Source of the DNA: a virus
Direction: 5' to 3' (one strand)
IMG/VR virus record: IMGVR_UViG_3300027301_000003
Location: 1 to 64,000 of that record
Length of the DNA: 64,000 nucleotides
How positions within the stretch are numbered: the stretch's first letter is position 1; each line of letters starts with the position of its first letter. The translations under genes and the position numbers were made by a program. Positions 28,467 to 36,376 of the stretch are shown piece by piece. Below the pieces are notes generated by a model. The model had not been told where the DNA came from. It ran no database searches and was given only the letters and a program-made list of their open reading frames with translations.

Positions 28467-28896
28467 CGAAAAAGAATACCAAAAATTATACAGGGAAAAG
28501 CATAAACTGAAAGCAAAAGAATATGCTAAACAGTACTATCTTAAAAATAAAGACACAATGCTTAAATCGAATCTTGAAAGAAAACATTCAAATCCTGAAA
28601 GAATTTTATGGCAAAGTGCAAAAGACAGATCAGTTAAATTCAACTTACCATTTGATATAGAAGTATCGGATGTGGTTATACCAAGTCATTGTAAAATACT
28701 TGGCATTCCTTTATTTAAAGGTATTGGTAAACCAACAGCGAATTCACCTAGCTTAGACAGGATTGATCCAAAACTTGGCTATACAAAGACTAATATTCAA
28801 ATAATAAGTTTTAAAGCAAATACAATAAAGTCAAATGCTTCTAAAGAAGAATTAATTGTGTTTTCATATTGGATTTTGGAGAATTATCTTGACTGA
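28456..28896 (+). CDS. HNH-like homing-type endonuclease, 146 aa
   Basis: Residues ~85-130 include CKILGIPLF, SPSLDRIDPKLGYTKTNIQIISFKANTIKSNA, the pattern of small HNH proteins of phage mobile genes (a DRIDPxxGYxxxNxxxISxxAN motif). The N-terminus is a Lys/Tyr-rich helix. It is more AT-rich than its flanks and overlaps both neighbours, suggesting a later insertion between them. Confidence 0.8.
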   Translation: MTIDEKEYQKLYREKHKLKAKEYAKQYYLKNKDTMLKSNLERKHSNPERILWQSAKDRSVKFNLPFDIEVSDVVIPSHCKILGIPLFKGIGKPTANSPSLDRIDPKLGYTKTNIQIISFKANTIKSNASKEELIVFSYWILENYLD

Positions 28897-29401
28897 AGAT
28901 TTATACAATGCATCAGATAAGAAAAGAGTTAGGGAACTACTCACAGCGGAGCAGTCCAATCTTTGTGCAATAACCGGACTACCAATTGAACCAAAACAAC
29001 ATATTCTAGAGCATTCACATGATGATCAGATGTTTATAAGAGGTGTCACTAGTAGACAAGCCAACAGTGCTCTTGGTGTAATTGAAAAAATGTGGACCAG
29101 ATATATGAAGTGGTGGTATAATGGCACTCTTAGTAATTTTTTACGACAATGTGCTGACTATCTTGAAAAAGAACATGATTCTCGCTGGCGACATGATATG
29201 TGGATACGCAAAGTTAACACCGAATTTAATAAGCTAAAGGAAGCACAAAAAGATAAAGTACTGTTATCTTTAGGTCAAACAGCAGGTAAGAATGCTACTG
29301 AACGCAAGAAGTTATTTCAGAAAATGCTATTGACACGAACTCACAGTTATGATACAATCCGCAACATCATCAATAATACAAAGGAATATTATGAAGATTA
29401 A
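28889..29401 (+). CDS. Endonuclease VII-like protein, 170 aa, TTG start
   Basis: I choose TTG 28889 (GGAGAATTATC-TTG), since the ATG upstream (28856) would extend into the HNH gene. The core NLCAITGLP..LEHSHDDQMFIRGVTSRQANSALG matches endonuclease VII, but the four zinc Cys of the T4 enzyme are mostly replaced. T4 Endo VII resolves branched DNA before packaging. The long helical tail (MWTRYMKWWYNG..) is also typical. Confidence 0.8.
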   Translation: MTEDLYNASDKKRVRELLTAEQSNLCAITGLPIEPKQHILEHSHDDQMFIRGVTSRQANSALGVIEKMWTRYMKWWYNGTLSNFLRQCADYLEKEHDSRWRHDMWIRKVNTEFNKLKEAQKDKVLLSLGQTAGKNATERKKLFQKMLLTRTHSYDTIRNIINNTKEYYED

Positions 29402-29576
29402 AATCATCAAATGCACCAATCGTTCTCTTTGGTACAATAAACACATAGGTGAAGAGTTTGAAGTAAGATTTGTCGATGATAAGTCCTACTGGACAAGAGA
29501 ACGAGATGGAGTATTCAATGCTCTGAATTGGATATACAAACATGATGCAACTGTAACGGAAGGAAACTTAGAATGA
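29391..29576 (+). CDS. Hypothetical protein, 61 aa
   Basis: ATG 29391 (MKIKIIKCTNRSLWYNKHIGEEFEV) has AAAGGAATATT and overlaps the preceding stop. It is a likely five-strand beta domain, like a family of phage proteins with a WY..IGxxFxV motif and no assigned role. Confidence 0.7.
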   Translation: MKIKIIKCTNRSLWYNKHIGEEFEVRFVDDKSYWTRERDGVFNALNWIYKHDATVTEGNLE

Positions 29577-29785
29577 TGCGAGTTGAGCATACTATCAAAA
29601 TAGTTTTATCCGAAAATAATGAAGTTGTACTAACAAAAGATCAAGCTGAAGAATTATATACAGCATTAACAAATGCTTTAAATAAAACTTCAAGTTTGTA
29701 TTATCAACCAAACCATCGTGGTAACAATAACATGTTATTAGCAGGTGGACCAATCGTAGCACAAGGAGCACAAGGAGCAACATGA
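29573..29785 (+). CDS. Hypothetical protein, 70 aa
   Basis: The start overlaps the previous gene by a few bases. An ordered beta-alpha N-terminus (HTIKIVLSENNEVVLTKDQAEELYTALTNAL) is followed by a Gly/Asn/Gln-rich flexible tail. The gene overlaps the exonuclease start. Function is unknown. Confidence 0.6.
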   Translation: MMRVEHTIKIVLSENNEVVLTKDQAEELYTALTNALNKTSSLYYQPNHRGNNNMLLAGGPIVAQGAQGAT

Positions 29786-30741
29786 AGCATTCAGATACAA
29801 TCGTAGAGCAAGTCGTAAGAATGACAGGTGCTGGAATGAGTAGTCGATACGTTGCAGAGCAGCTAGGTATCAGTAAGACCAGTGTTAACGATATTTGGAA
29901 TCGTTGGATTGCTAATCCTAAGCCTTTCTATAATGCAGAAGAAGTAGCATTTAAGCAAAAAGAAGGACCAAAGATTTTAGTATTTGATACTGAAACTGCA
30001 GCAGCTACTGCGCTTACATTTGGTCGATTCAAAGTTAATCTATCACAAGACAATATCTTAGATAATGGTGGTTGGTTACTATGTGCTTGCTGGCGCTGGT
30101 TAGGTAGCAATACTACAGAAAGTATTCACCTTACACCTGAAGAAGTACTAGAAAAAGATGACTCCAGAATTGTAGCAAAGCTGTTTGAATTGTATGAAGA
30201 AGCTGATGCGGTGTTAGCTCATAACTCACAAGGCTTTGATCATAAGGTTGTACAAACACGAGCAGTCTACAATGGCTTTCCTCCGCTACCACAAGTTAAA
30301 GTACTAGATACTCTACAACTGGTAAAGAAGTACTTAAAGCTACCTAGTAATCGCTTGGATGCAATTGGTGAATTCTTCGGTCTAGGTCGCAAGATCAGCA
30401 CTGGTGGTATTTCACTATGGCGTAAAGTTCAAGAAGGTGATGAAGAAGCGATGGAACAGATGGTAGAATACTGCCTACAAGACGTTGATTTGTTGTATGA
30501 TGTTTATCTGCGTACTCGTCAACTAGGTCGTGCAGGTTCTGATTTCAATGCAGCTTTGTACTTTGATGATGATCTTATGCGTTGTCGTGTATGCGGTAGT
30601 TCAGACGTTGAAGTTACAGGTCGTACAATCGAAACATCTTTGAATGTCTTTGATGAAGTTCGCTGTAATGAATGCGGTGCTGTACATCGTCATCGTGAAT
30701 CAAAAACATCAAAACAAAAGCGAAAGAACTTGTTGATGTAA
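29782..30741 (+). CDS. HTH + DEDD 3'-5' exonuclease + zinc-ribbon protein, 319 aa
   Basis: Residues ~1-45 form a helix-turn-helix (MSSRYVAEQLGISKTSVNDIWNRW). Residues ~65-250 are a DnaQ/RNase H-like exonuclease: FDTETA (D69/E71), AHNSQGFDHKVV, LDTLQLVKKYL and YCLQDVDLLYDV. The last ~55 residues hold two CxxC pairs (CRVCG..VRCNECGAVH), a zinc ribbon. The combination suggests sequence- or structure-guided nuclease action. It may also supplement the polymerase's proofreading. Confidence 0.85.
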   Translation: MKHSDTIVEQVVRMTGAGMSSRYVAEQLGISKTSVNDIWNRWIANPKPFYNAEEVAFKQKEGPKILVFDTETAAATALTFGRFKVNLSQDNILDNGGWLLCACWRWLGSNTTESIHLTPEEVLEKDDSRIVAKLFELYEEADAVLAHNSQGFDHKVVQTRAVYNGFPPLPQVKVLDTLQLVKKYLKLPSNRLDAIGEFFGLGRKISTGGISLWRKVQEGDEEAMEQMVEYCLQDVDLLYDVYLRTRQLGRAGSDFNAALYFDDDLMRCRVCGSSDVEVTGRTIETSLNVFDEVRCNECGAVHRHRESKTSKQKRKNLLM

Positions 30742-30758
30742 CGAAACTGTGCTATACT
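30730..30758 (+). promoter_or_regulatory. Promoter TTGTTG-17-TATACT
   Basis: Moderate sigma-70-like promoter within and just after the exonuclease stop codon. It would start RNA near 30765, upstream of a terminator-like hairpin that precedes the MazG-like gene, which raises the possibility of attenuation. Confidence 0.6.
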
Positions 30759-30797
30759 AGCAATACAACACTTCGTTGATTACAATTTGAGTTCACA

Positions 30798-30824
30798 CCC
30801 CGGTTAACAGCCGGGGATTTTTTG
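30798..30824 (+). terminator. Terminator CCCCGG/CCGGGG with T run
   Basis: Six-bp perfect GC stem with a 7-nt loop and ATTTTTTG tail. It lies between the promoter at 30730 and the gene at 30842, so it could attenuate rather than just end transcription. Confidence 0.9.
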
Positions 30825-30841
30825 TCACTAAAAGGAGAAAC

Positions 30842-31345
30842 ATGATTTACGATTACAACATTTCGGATTTTCAAGATGATTGCTATGCTTTCAATAGCGT
30901 TGCAGGTAAAGATAGTCTTTGTACTTTAAAAGATATTGAGTTTCAGTACAACTTAATCTTAGAGGAAACTAAAGAGATTAAAGAAAAAGGTATTGATCAT
31001 AACAATGCCAAAGAAGTAGTTGATGGTGTAGTAGATGTAATGGTTACTGCACTTGGATTGATGCAAAAGCTAGAGTATCTTGGTGTAGACATGAACAAAG
31101 CTATGCGAGATACGGCGTACAATAACTTAACAAAGTATCCTTCTGATGAGTACATTGCTATTCAAACTGCACAAAAGTACGAGCAAGAAGGTAAGCAAGT
31201 TACTGTTGACTACAAAGCTGAATATGAATTGTTTGTGATCAAAGATTTGAAAGATAAGGTAATGAAACCTATTGGTTTTGAGAGCAATGATCTGAGCAAT
31301 TGCATCCCTGAAGATTTACTACTGAATGGTTTTAAGGAGGACTGA
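30842..31345 (+). CDS. MazG-like nucleotide pyrophosphohydrolase, 167 aa
   Basis: The alpha-helical core has an ILEETKEI..EVVDGVVDVMVTALG pattern, matching the EExxE and ExxD metal-binding sites of the all-alpha NTP pyrophosphatase superfamily. The C-terminal ~60 residues are an extension of unknown role. Such enzymes hydrolyse (d)NTPs to monophosphates or alter (p)ppGpp levels in phage infection. Confidence 0.8.
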   Translation: MIYDYNISDFQDDCYAFNSVAGKDSLCTLKDIEFQYNLILEETKEIKEKGIDHNNAKEVVDGVVDVMVTALGLMQKLEYLGVDMNKAMRDTAYNNLTKYPSDEYIAIQTAQKYEQEGKQVTVDYKAEYELFVIKDLKDKVMKPIGFESNDLSNCIPEDLLLNGFKED

Positions 31346-31347
31346 AC

Positions 31348-31914
31348 ATGAGTTTCAATAATATTACAGTTATTGGTAAAGAATATACACCTGTATTGGA
31401 TATAGATGGTACACAAGGTTGTTATTCATGTGCATTTCGTAATGACAGCAGAGGTTGCAGGGAGGCAAATTTGATTATGAACTGTTCAGATACTGATGCA
31501 TTTTTTGTACCAGCTTCTGCTGTGGACTTACGATCAGCTACTCAACAAATGCAAGATTGGCAACCTACGAATACTGTTACAGTTACCGAAAACCAACCAG
31601 CAGGTACTAAGTATGATCAAGATAAGTTGCAATACAGCTTAATTCCAGCGTATGCTTTAGAACAAATTGCTAAGAATCTTACAGTTGGTCTAAAGAAGTA
31701 CAAAGAGCGTAATAACTGGAAGAAAGTACAGGATGCAGAACAGCGTTATCTAGATGCTCTTTATAGGCATTTAGAGGCACATAGGAGAGGCGAAGTATAT
31801 GACCCTGATAGTAGCGTACCAGATATGCCACATCTCGCTGCTGTAGCCGTTAATGCAATGTTCTTGCTTGAATTCATGCTTGACCCACAACTTAAACAAA
31901 AGGATAACAAATGA
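31348..31914 (+). CDS. DUF5664/MazZ-like dNTP diphosphohydrolase, 188 aa
   Basis: The C-terminal ~95 residues (GTKYDQDKLQYSLIPAYALEQIAKNLTVGLKKY, then YRHLEAHRRGE and PHLAAVAVNAMFLLEF) match the dATP/dGTP diphosphohydrolase domain (DUF5664). The N-terminal ~50 residues carry a Cys-rich small domain (GCYSCAFRNDSRGCREANLIMNC) often found in front of this or related phage domains. No PurZ is present in the window, so it is probably a dNTP pool enzyme here. Confidence 0.85.
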   Translation: MSFNNITVIGKEYTPVLDIDGTQGCYSCAFRNDSRGCREANLIMNCSDTDAFFVPASAVDLRSATQQMQDWQPTNTVTVTENQPAGTKYDQDKLQYSLIPAYALEQIAKNLTVGLKKYKERNNWKKVQDAEQRYLDALYRHLEAHRRGEVYDPDSSVPDMPHLAAVAVNAMFLLEFMLDPQLKQKDNK

Positions 31915-32069
31915 TCGTATTGCAAGTAATTAGTGCGTTAGTTCTAATATTTATTATCGCTATCATGTACGCAGTTGCTATTAAATTAGTAAATGAACAT
32001 CGTGAACTGCAAAATAAAAAGGATGATATTGACGATCAAGATAACCTTGATTTAACCAATAAGCAGTGA
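31911..32069 (+). CDS. Small single-pass membrane protein, 52 aa
   Basis: ATGA overlap with the previous gene. Residues 3-25 form one membrane helix (QVISALVLIFIIAIMYAVAI), then a charged helix (NEHRELQNKKDDIDD). Its 3' end contains the -35 of the next promoter. Confidence 0.65.
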   Translation: MIVLQVISALVLIFIIAIMYAVAIKLVNEHRELQNKKDDIDDQDNLDLTNKQ

Positions 32070-32075
32070 TATAAT
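32047..32075 (+). promoter_or_regulatory. Promoter TTGATT-17-TATAAT before RNR operon
   Basis: Two-mismatch -35 and perfect -10 with 17-bp spacing, overlapping the end of the 52-aa gene. It leads into the 32108 gene and the nrdB-nrdA-thioredoxin set. Confidence 0.82.
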
Positions 32076-32107
32076 AGGACTCTCGTTTATTCTGAAAGGT
32101 AGTAACA

Positions 32108-32518
32108 ATGAATAAAAAACCAACACGCCCAAATGCAATTGTAGCTTTATGTATTATTTCTGAATCGGAGATTATAAAAGTAATGCCAAATTACTCCAGT
32201 GCATTTGAGGACAAGGATGAAGAATTTAAGAACTTTCTTTATTCTTTAGGAATGAATGTAGATAGACCATACCAAAGGCAAGATGCACTACAGCACAGGA
32301 ATCGTTTTAACGAAATTGTTGTATGCAGTCGATGGGTTGGTGAGGAACGATTAGATGAAGCTTGGATTAAAAGTGGTTACGCAAGTAGACCAGCAATTGA
32401 TAAAGCTAGTGGAAGTAAATTAACAGAAGATATTTATCGTGCTCGATATGAAACTGAAGATGCTCAAGCATTGTTGGAATCCAGAGATAAATATGCTACA
32501 ACAACAGAGGAAGACTAA
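32108..32518 (+). CDS. Hypothetical protein, 136 aa
   Basis: ATG 32108 follows GAAAGGTAGTAAC. It opens MNKKPTRPNAIVALCI and has a MNVDRPYQRQDALQHRNRFNEIVVCSRWVGEERLDEAWI core, seen in phage proteins placed next to RNR genes. No function is assigned. It overlaps nrdB by one base. Confidence 0.7.
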   Translation: MNKKPTRPNAIVALCIISESEIIKVMPNYSSAFEDKDEEFKNFLYSLGMNVDRPYQRQDALQHRNRFNEIVVCSRWVGEERLDEAWIKSGYASRPAIDKASGSKLTEDIYRARYETEDAQALLESRDKYATTTEED

Positions 32519-33514
32519 ATGCTAGAAAAATACTTGTTACCTATCAATGAACGACAGGAACCAGTTGAGTTTGCAGATCAGCAATTGAAAGTATTCTGGT
32601 TACCGGATGAAATCAAAGTAGAGAAAGATATTCAAGATGTATTGGTGAACTTCACACCTGCAGAAAAACATGCAGTGATCACTACATTGAAACTATTCAG
32701 TATCTACGAAACACACGCTGGTTCAGAGTATTGGGGTGGACGGTTTAAGAATATGTTTAATGGTGCAGAGTTTCATAGAATGGCTTCGGTCTTCTCTATG
32801 TTTGAACTAGCTGTTCATGCACCGTTTTACAATAAGATCAATCAGCTATTGCACATTGATACACCTGAATTTTATACATCGTATCTAAATGATCCTGTAT
32901 TAAATCAAAGAGTAGAGCACATTGGTGAAATCATTGATCATCCTGATGACTTAATTTCACTAGCAGCTTTTTCAATGGTGGAGGGTGTAATCTTGTATTC
33001 ATCCTTTGCATTCCTAAAGCACTATCAGTCTCAAGGTAAGAATAAGCTAATGAACATTGTGCGTGGGATTAACTTCTCAGTGCGTGATGAAAATATGCAC
33101 TCTACTGGTGGAGCTTGGGCTTTCAAGTACAAGTTAGAGCAGTTAAAACAAAAGTTGTCACCTGAAGCATTTGAGTTACATAAACTAGCAATTGAAGCAC
33201 AAGTTCGACTAGTAGCACAAAAGCTTTATGAGCACGAATGCCAGATTATTGCTAAGTTATTTGAGCAAGGTGAGATCAAAGGTATTACTGCACATCAGCT
33301 TGAGAACTTTGTACAATCTAGGGTTAATGAATGCTTGAAGCAATTGGGGTTTGCAAAAGAGTACGATGTGAAGTACAATCCTATTTCGGAATGGTTCTAC
33401 AAGGGTATCAACGATTACACCTTCAATGACTTCTTCAGTGGTATGGGTAATCAGTATCATCGCAGTTGGGATAGTGCAGATTTTGTATGGAAAAAGGAGA
33501 ATGTAAATGAGTAA
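32519..33514 (+). CDS. nrdB: Ribonucleotide reductase small subunit, class I, 331 aa
   Basis: NrdB supplies the radical for reduction of ribonucleotides. Ferritin-like helices carry the metal-site pattern: FELAVHAPFYNKI (radical-Tyr region), MVEGVILYSSFAF and VRDENMHS. The first Glu-His spacing appears to be ExxxH rather than the ExxH seen in E. coli NrdB, so the metal site deserves checking. It lies immediately upstream of nrdA with a small gene between. Confidence 0.92.
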   Translation: MLEKYLLPINERQEPVEFADQQLKVFWLPDEIKVEKDIQDVLVNFTPAEKHAVITTLKLFSIYETHAGSEYWGGRFKNMFNGAEFHRMASVFSMFELAVHAPFYNKINQLLHIDTPEFYTSYLNDPVLNQRVEHIGEIIDHPDDLISLAAFSMVEGVILYSSFAFLKHYQSQGKNKLMNIVRGINFSVRDENMHSTGGAWAFKYKLEQLKQKLSPEAFELHKLAIEAQVRLVAQKLYEHECQIIAKLFEQGEIKGITAHQLENFVQSRVNECLKQLGFAKEYDVKYNPISEWFYKGINDYTFNDFFSGMGNQYHRSWDSADFVWKKENVNE

Positions 33515-33701
33515 AGTTGTAAATAAAAATTGCATAGAATTACGCAAATCTACTAGTGGTAATTGGGTTCAAATGATTATCAATCATCGCATTGTTTTTC
33601 AAGGTCCACGTATACCTGACTTCATTTGGTTAGATGTATTGGCAGACACAAACTTTGATGTTTCAGAAACCCAATATGATCCCGAAGAGGAATTTGAATG
33701 A
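33507..33701 (+). CDS. Hypothetical protein between nrdB and nrdA, 64 aa
   Basis: ATG 33507 overlaps nrdB, and the stop overlaps nrdA. The start CIELRKSTSGNWVQMIINHRIVF suggests a small beta domain and the C-terminus is acidic. The position suggests coordinated expression with RNR but no function is known. Confidence 0.65.
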   Translation: MSKVVNKNCIELRKSTSGNWVQMIINHRIVFQGPRIPDFIWLDVLADTNFDVSETQYDPEEEFE

Positions 33702-35392
33702 GTAATATTTACAAAGAACTAAGTGAAGAGCGCAAGAAACTACAGGAGCAAGATTTAGTTCCTCAGTGGTATACAACTGCAGGTTATCAGATGTTCAAAG
33801 ATAAATATGAATATCAAACTGAAGGTCGTTCTGTACGTGGTCAATTTGAGAGGATAGCCCGTACTGCAGCAAAACACGTTCCTATGCTTCCTAATGCTGA
33901 ATCAGAGTTCTTTAAACTGCTTTGGAACGGTTGGTTGTCTCCTAGCACCCCTGTACTAGCTAACATGGGAACAAGCCGTGGAATGCCCGTTTCGTGCTCA
34001 GGAACCATTGCTGATGATTCGGTGGATGGTTTCTACACGAACTTGCATGAAGTTGCTATGTTGACTAAATACGGTTTTGGTACAGCAACTGACCTCAGTT
34101 CTATTCGTCCTCGTGGTTCAAAGATTAGCGTAGGTGGTAAAGCCTCTGGTGTTCTACCTGTGATTAAAGAGCATGTTAACGCTATGCGTAATATCGCACA
34201 AGGTACTGCACGTAGAGGTGCTTGGGCTTTCTATCTAGATATCGAACATGGTGACTTCAACGAAATCTCTGATCATATCTTAGCTGAACCCGATGATTTG
34301 AATGCAGGTTGGACCATTCGACAATCATTCATTGATCGTTTGGAAGCAGGTGACCGTGATGCTATTGAACGCTTTCAGAAAGCCATGAAGATCAAGATGG
34401 TGACTGGTAAAGGTTACTTCTTCTTTATTGACAAAGCTAATGCTAAACGTCCAGTTACTTATGTAGATCATGGACTAAAGATTAATAACTCTCAGCTATG
34501 TTCTGAGATTATGCTGTTCAATGATTTAGATCATACTTACACTTGCGTACTATCTTCAATGAATGCAGCTAAGTACAGAGAATGGCAGCACACCAATGCA
34601 GCTTATTGGGCAACAGTCTTTTTAGATTGTGTAGCTTCTGAATTCATCGAAAGAGCAGAAGGTATTAACGGTCTAGAGAAAGCTGTACGATTCACTAAGA
34701 AGAGCCGAGCACTTGGTTTAGGTCTATGTGGTATCCATACGCTGTTTATGCAAGAGATGCTACCGTTTGAAGGCTTTGATGCACATAGGTTAAGTCAAGA
34801 GATTCAAGCTAGTATTTGGGAACAAGCTCAAGGTGCTACTAAAGCTATGGCTGCACTATTAGGTGAACCAGAGTGGTGTAAAGGTTATGGTATTCGTAAT
34901 ACGCACTTGATTGCTATTGCACCAACTAAATCAACTGCTTTACTAATGGGTGGTGTATCAGAAGGTATTAACCCTGATCCAGCTATGAGTTACAATCAGA
35001 TGACTTCTGCAGGTGAAATTGATCGCTTGAATCCTGTACTACTTGAGCTAATGAAAAAGAAGGGTGTCTACACCAAGAAACATGTGCAAGAGATTACAGA
35101 TAAGCAAGGTTCCGTTCAGCACGTAGAATGGCTAACCGATGATGAAAAGCAAGTATTTAAAACTGCTTTTGAAATCAACCAGAAAGCTGTGCTAAGATTA
35201 GCATCTGCACGTAGTCGATACATTGATCAATGGCAGTCTCTAAACCTGTTCTTTGCAGCAGATGAAGACCCTGCTTGGATCGCTGAAGTTCACGCTGAAG
35301 CTTTCCGTGACCCTAATATCTTAGCGTTGTATTATATTTATACTCAAGCTGGTGTACAAGCCAGTAAGGGTGAATGCGAAGCTTGTCAATGA
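33698..35392 (+). CDS. nrdA: Ribonucleotide reductase large subunit, class I, 564 aa
   Basis: The barrel carries the expected residues: SPSTPVLANMG..PVSCSGT (Cys ~100, C225-like), NNSQLCSEI (thiyl Cys ~268), YTCVLSS (C462-like), LYYIY (radical Tyr pair) and a C-terminal CEAC redox pair. It lacks the N-terminal ATP-cone, so dATP feedback is probably absent, as in many phage NrdA. The position two before the active Cys is Gln where E. coli has Asn. Confidence 0.93.
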   Translation: MSNIYKELSEERKKLQEQDLVPQWYTTAGYQMFKDKYEYQTEGRSVRGQFERIARTAAKHVPMLPNAESEFFKLLWNGWLSPSTPVLANMGTSRGMPVSCSGTIADDSVDGFYTNLHEVAMLTKYGFGTATDLSSIRPRGSKISVGGKASGVLPVIKEHVNAMRNIAQGTARRGAWAFYLDIEHGDFNEISDHILAEPDDLNAGWTIRQSFIDRLEAGDRDAIERFQKAMKIKMVTGKGYFFFIDKANAKRPVTYVDHGLKINNSQLCSEIMLFNDLDHTYTCVLSSMNAAKYREWQHTNAAYWATVFLDCVASEFIERAEGINGLEKAVRFTKKSRALGLGLCGIHTLFMQEMLPFEGFDAHRLSQEIQASIWEQAQGATKAMAALLGEPEWCKGYGIRNTHLIAIAPTKSTALLMGGVSEGINPDPAMSYNQMTSAGEIDRLNPVLLELMKKKGVYTKKHVQEITDKQGSVQHVEWLTDDEKQVFKTAFEINQKAVLRLASARSRYIDQWQSLNLFFAADEDPAWIAEVHAEAFRDPNILALYYIYTQAGVQASKGECEACQ

Positions 35393-35613
35393 TTTATAAA
35401 ATAATCAGAAACTCACACAATTATGAACGGTATGATCAAAATGACGAAGAAACATTGTATAGTACCAATCATAAATCTACTTTAGTATTTGTAGGTTGTA
35501 AAATGAAAGTTGTGAAAGAAAAACTAAAAGAGATGAAAGATGCTGAAGAAGTACATGGTGATCATCACTGTGTTTATTTTGAATTTGTAAAGGAAAACGT
35601 ATGCAAAAACTAG
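35389..35613 (+). CDS. Hypothetical protein, 74 aa
   Basis: ATG 35389 overlaps nrdA's stop (ATGA). It begins MIYKIIRNSHNYERYDQNDEE and contains a KMKVVKEKLKEMKDAE helix. It is a mixed small protein between nrdA and thioredoxin; function is unknown. Confidence 0.6.
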   Translation: MIYKIIRNSHNYERYDQNDEETLYSTNHKSTLVFVGCKMKVVKEKLKEMKDAEEVHGDHHCVYFEFVKENVCKN

Positions 35614-35843
35614 TAGTATTTAAAGCTCATTGGTGTGCTCCATGTAAAATGCTTAGTAAAGTAATCCAAGATACTGATCTAGGTATTCCAGTAGAAACAG
35701 TAGACATTGATGCTGACCCTACAGCTACAACTGAATACGATATTCGTGGAGTACCAACTTTACTTCTCATGAGCGATAATCAAGTCATGCGGCGTAAGTC
35801 AGGTTACATGAATGCTGAACAATTAAAAGAGTTTGTTGCGTAA
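35601..35843 (+). CDS. Thioredoxin, 80 aa
   Basis: The redox motif WCAPC (Cys 12 and 15) follows the KLVVFKAH strand; the cis-Pro region GVPTLLLM and C-terminal helix are present. At 80 residues it is a minimal thioredoxin. It is the last gene of the RNR operon and likely reduces NrdA's C-terminal CEAC. Confidence 0.92.
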   Translation: MQKLVVFKAHWCAPCKMLSKVIQDTDLGIPVETVDIDADPTATTEYDIRGVPTLLLMSDNQVMRRKSGYMNAEQLKEFVA

Positions 35844-35861
35844 AGTACAGACGTAAAAATG

Positions 35862-35899
35862 CCCGGAGTCCTGTAAAGGATATCCGGGTTTTCTTTTTA
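35862..35899. terminator. Bidirectional terminator between convergent operons
   Basis: Stem CCCGGA..CCT/AGG..TCCGGG (35862-35888) has TTTTCTTTTT on the plus side and ATTTTTAC on the minus side. It ends both the rightward early/middle operon and the leftward late operon. Confidence 0.93.
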
Positions 35900-36364
35900 C
35901 ATATGAATACCGTTTAGATACACGGTTTTACCATTTTGTTTAACTGCTGTTAATACTTGGCATTTTAGATTGTCAGGATTATATGATACATGTACCCAAC
36001 CTGAGTTTGGTAATCCTTGTGTATAAAACTCAAGAATAACTTGCGTGAACTTAAAGTTCTCTATGATATAATTAGCAAGATCACCATTAGCCATACCTGC
36101 GATTTCAATATCAGCAGCTTGACCTTTGCAATGATCAGAAGTAGCACTACCACCTACTGCTGTATTAACTGCAGGGGAGCGATAACCGCTATTAATCTTT
36201 AGAGGCTTACCTAGTTTTTCACGTAATGGTTGCAATACATTATCTACTAGGATTTGCATATTAGCGATAATCTCAGGAGTTGGTGTATTATCAATACCTT
36301 TACTAATTGCAGTACCAGAGTATGTTAGTTCAGCTAAGGAAAAGTTCTTCGACAACTGTGTCAT
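35897..36364 (-). CDS. Endolysin, peptidase M15-type, 155 aa
   Basis: The zinc-peptidase motifs of Peptidase_M15_3 are visible: INSGYRSPAVNTAVGG, SDHCKGQAADIE (His 78, Asp 85) and GWVHVSY (His 125). These L-alanyl-D-glutamate or D-Ala-D-Ala-type peptidases cut peptidoglycan cross-links. There is no signal peptide, so release needs the holin. It is the last late gene. Confidence 0.93.
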   Translation of the reverse strand: MTQLSKNFSLAELTYSGTAISKGIDNTPTPEIIANMQILVDNVLQPLREKLGKPLKINSGYRSPAVNTAVGGSATSDHCKGQAADIEIAGMANGDLANYIIENFKFTQVILEFYTQGLPNSGWVHVSYNPDNLKCQVLTAVKQNGKTVYLNGIHM

Positions 36365-36376
36365 ATATTCTTTCTA

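Noticed and set aside
28856-28888. ATG start of endonuclease VII at 28856
   Set aside because: The added residues (MCFHIGFWRII) are a shadow of the HNH gene; GGAG is correctly spaced only from TTG 28889.
31348-31914. 2-aminoadenine (Z) genome
   Set aside because: A MazZ-like domain alone is not enough: no PurZ or DatZ homologue is recognisable in the window, so only the enzyme is reported.
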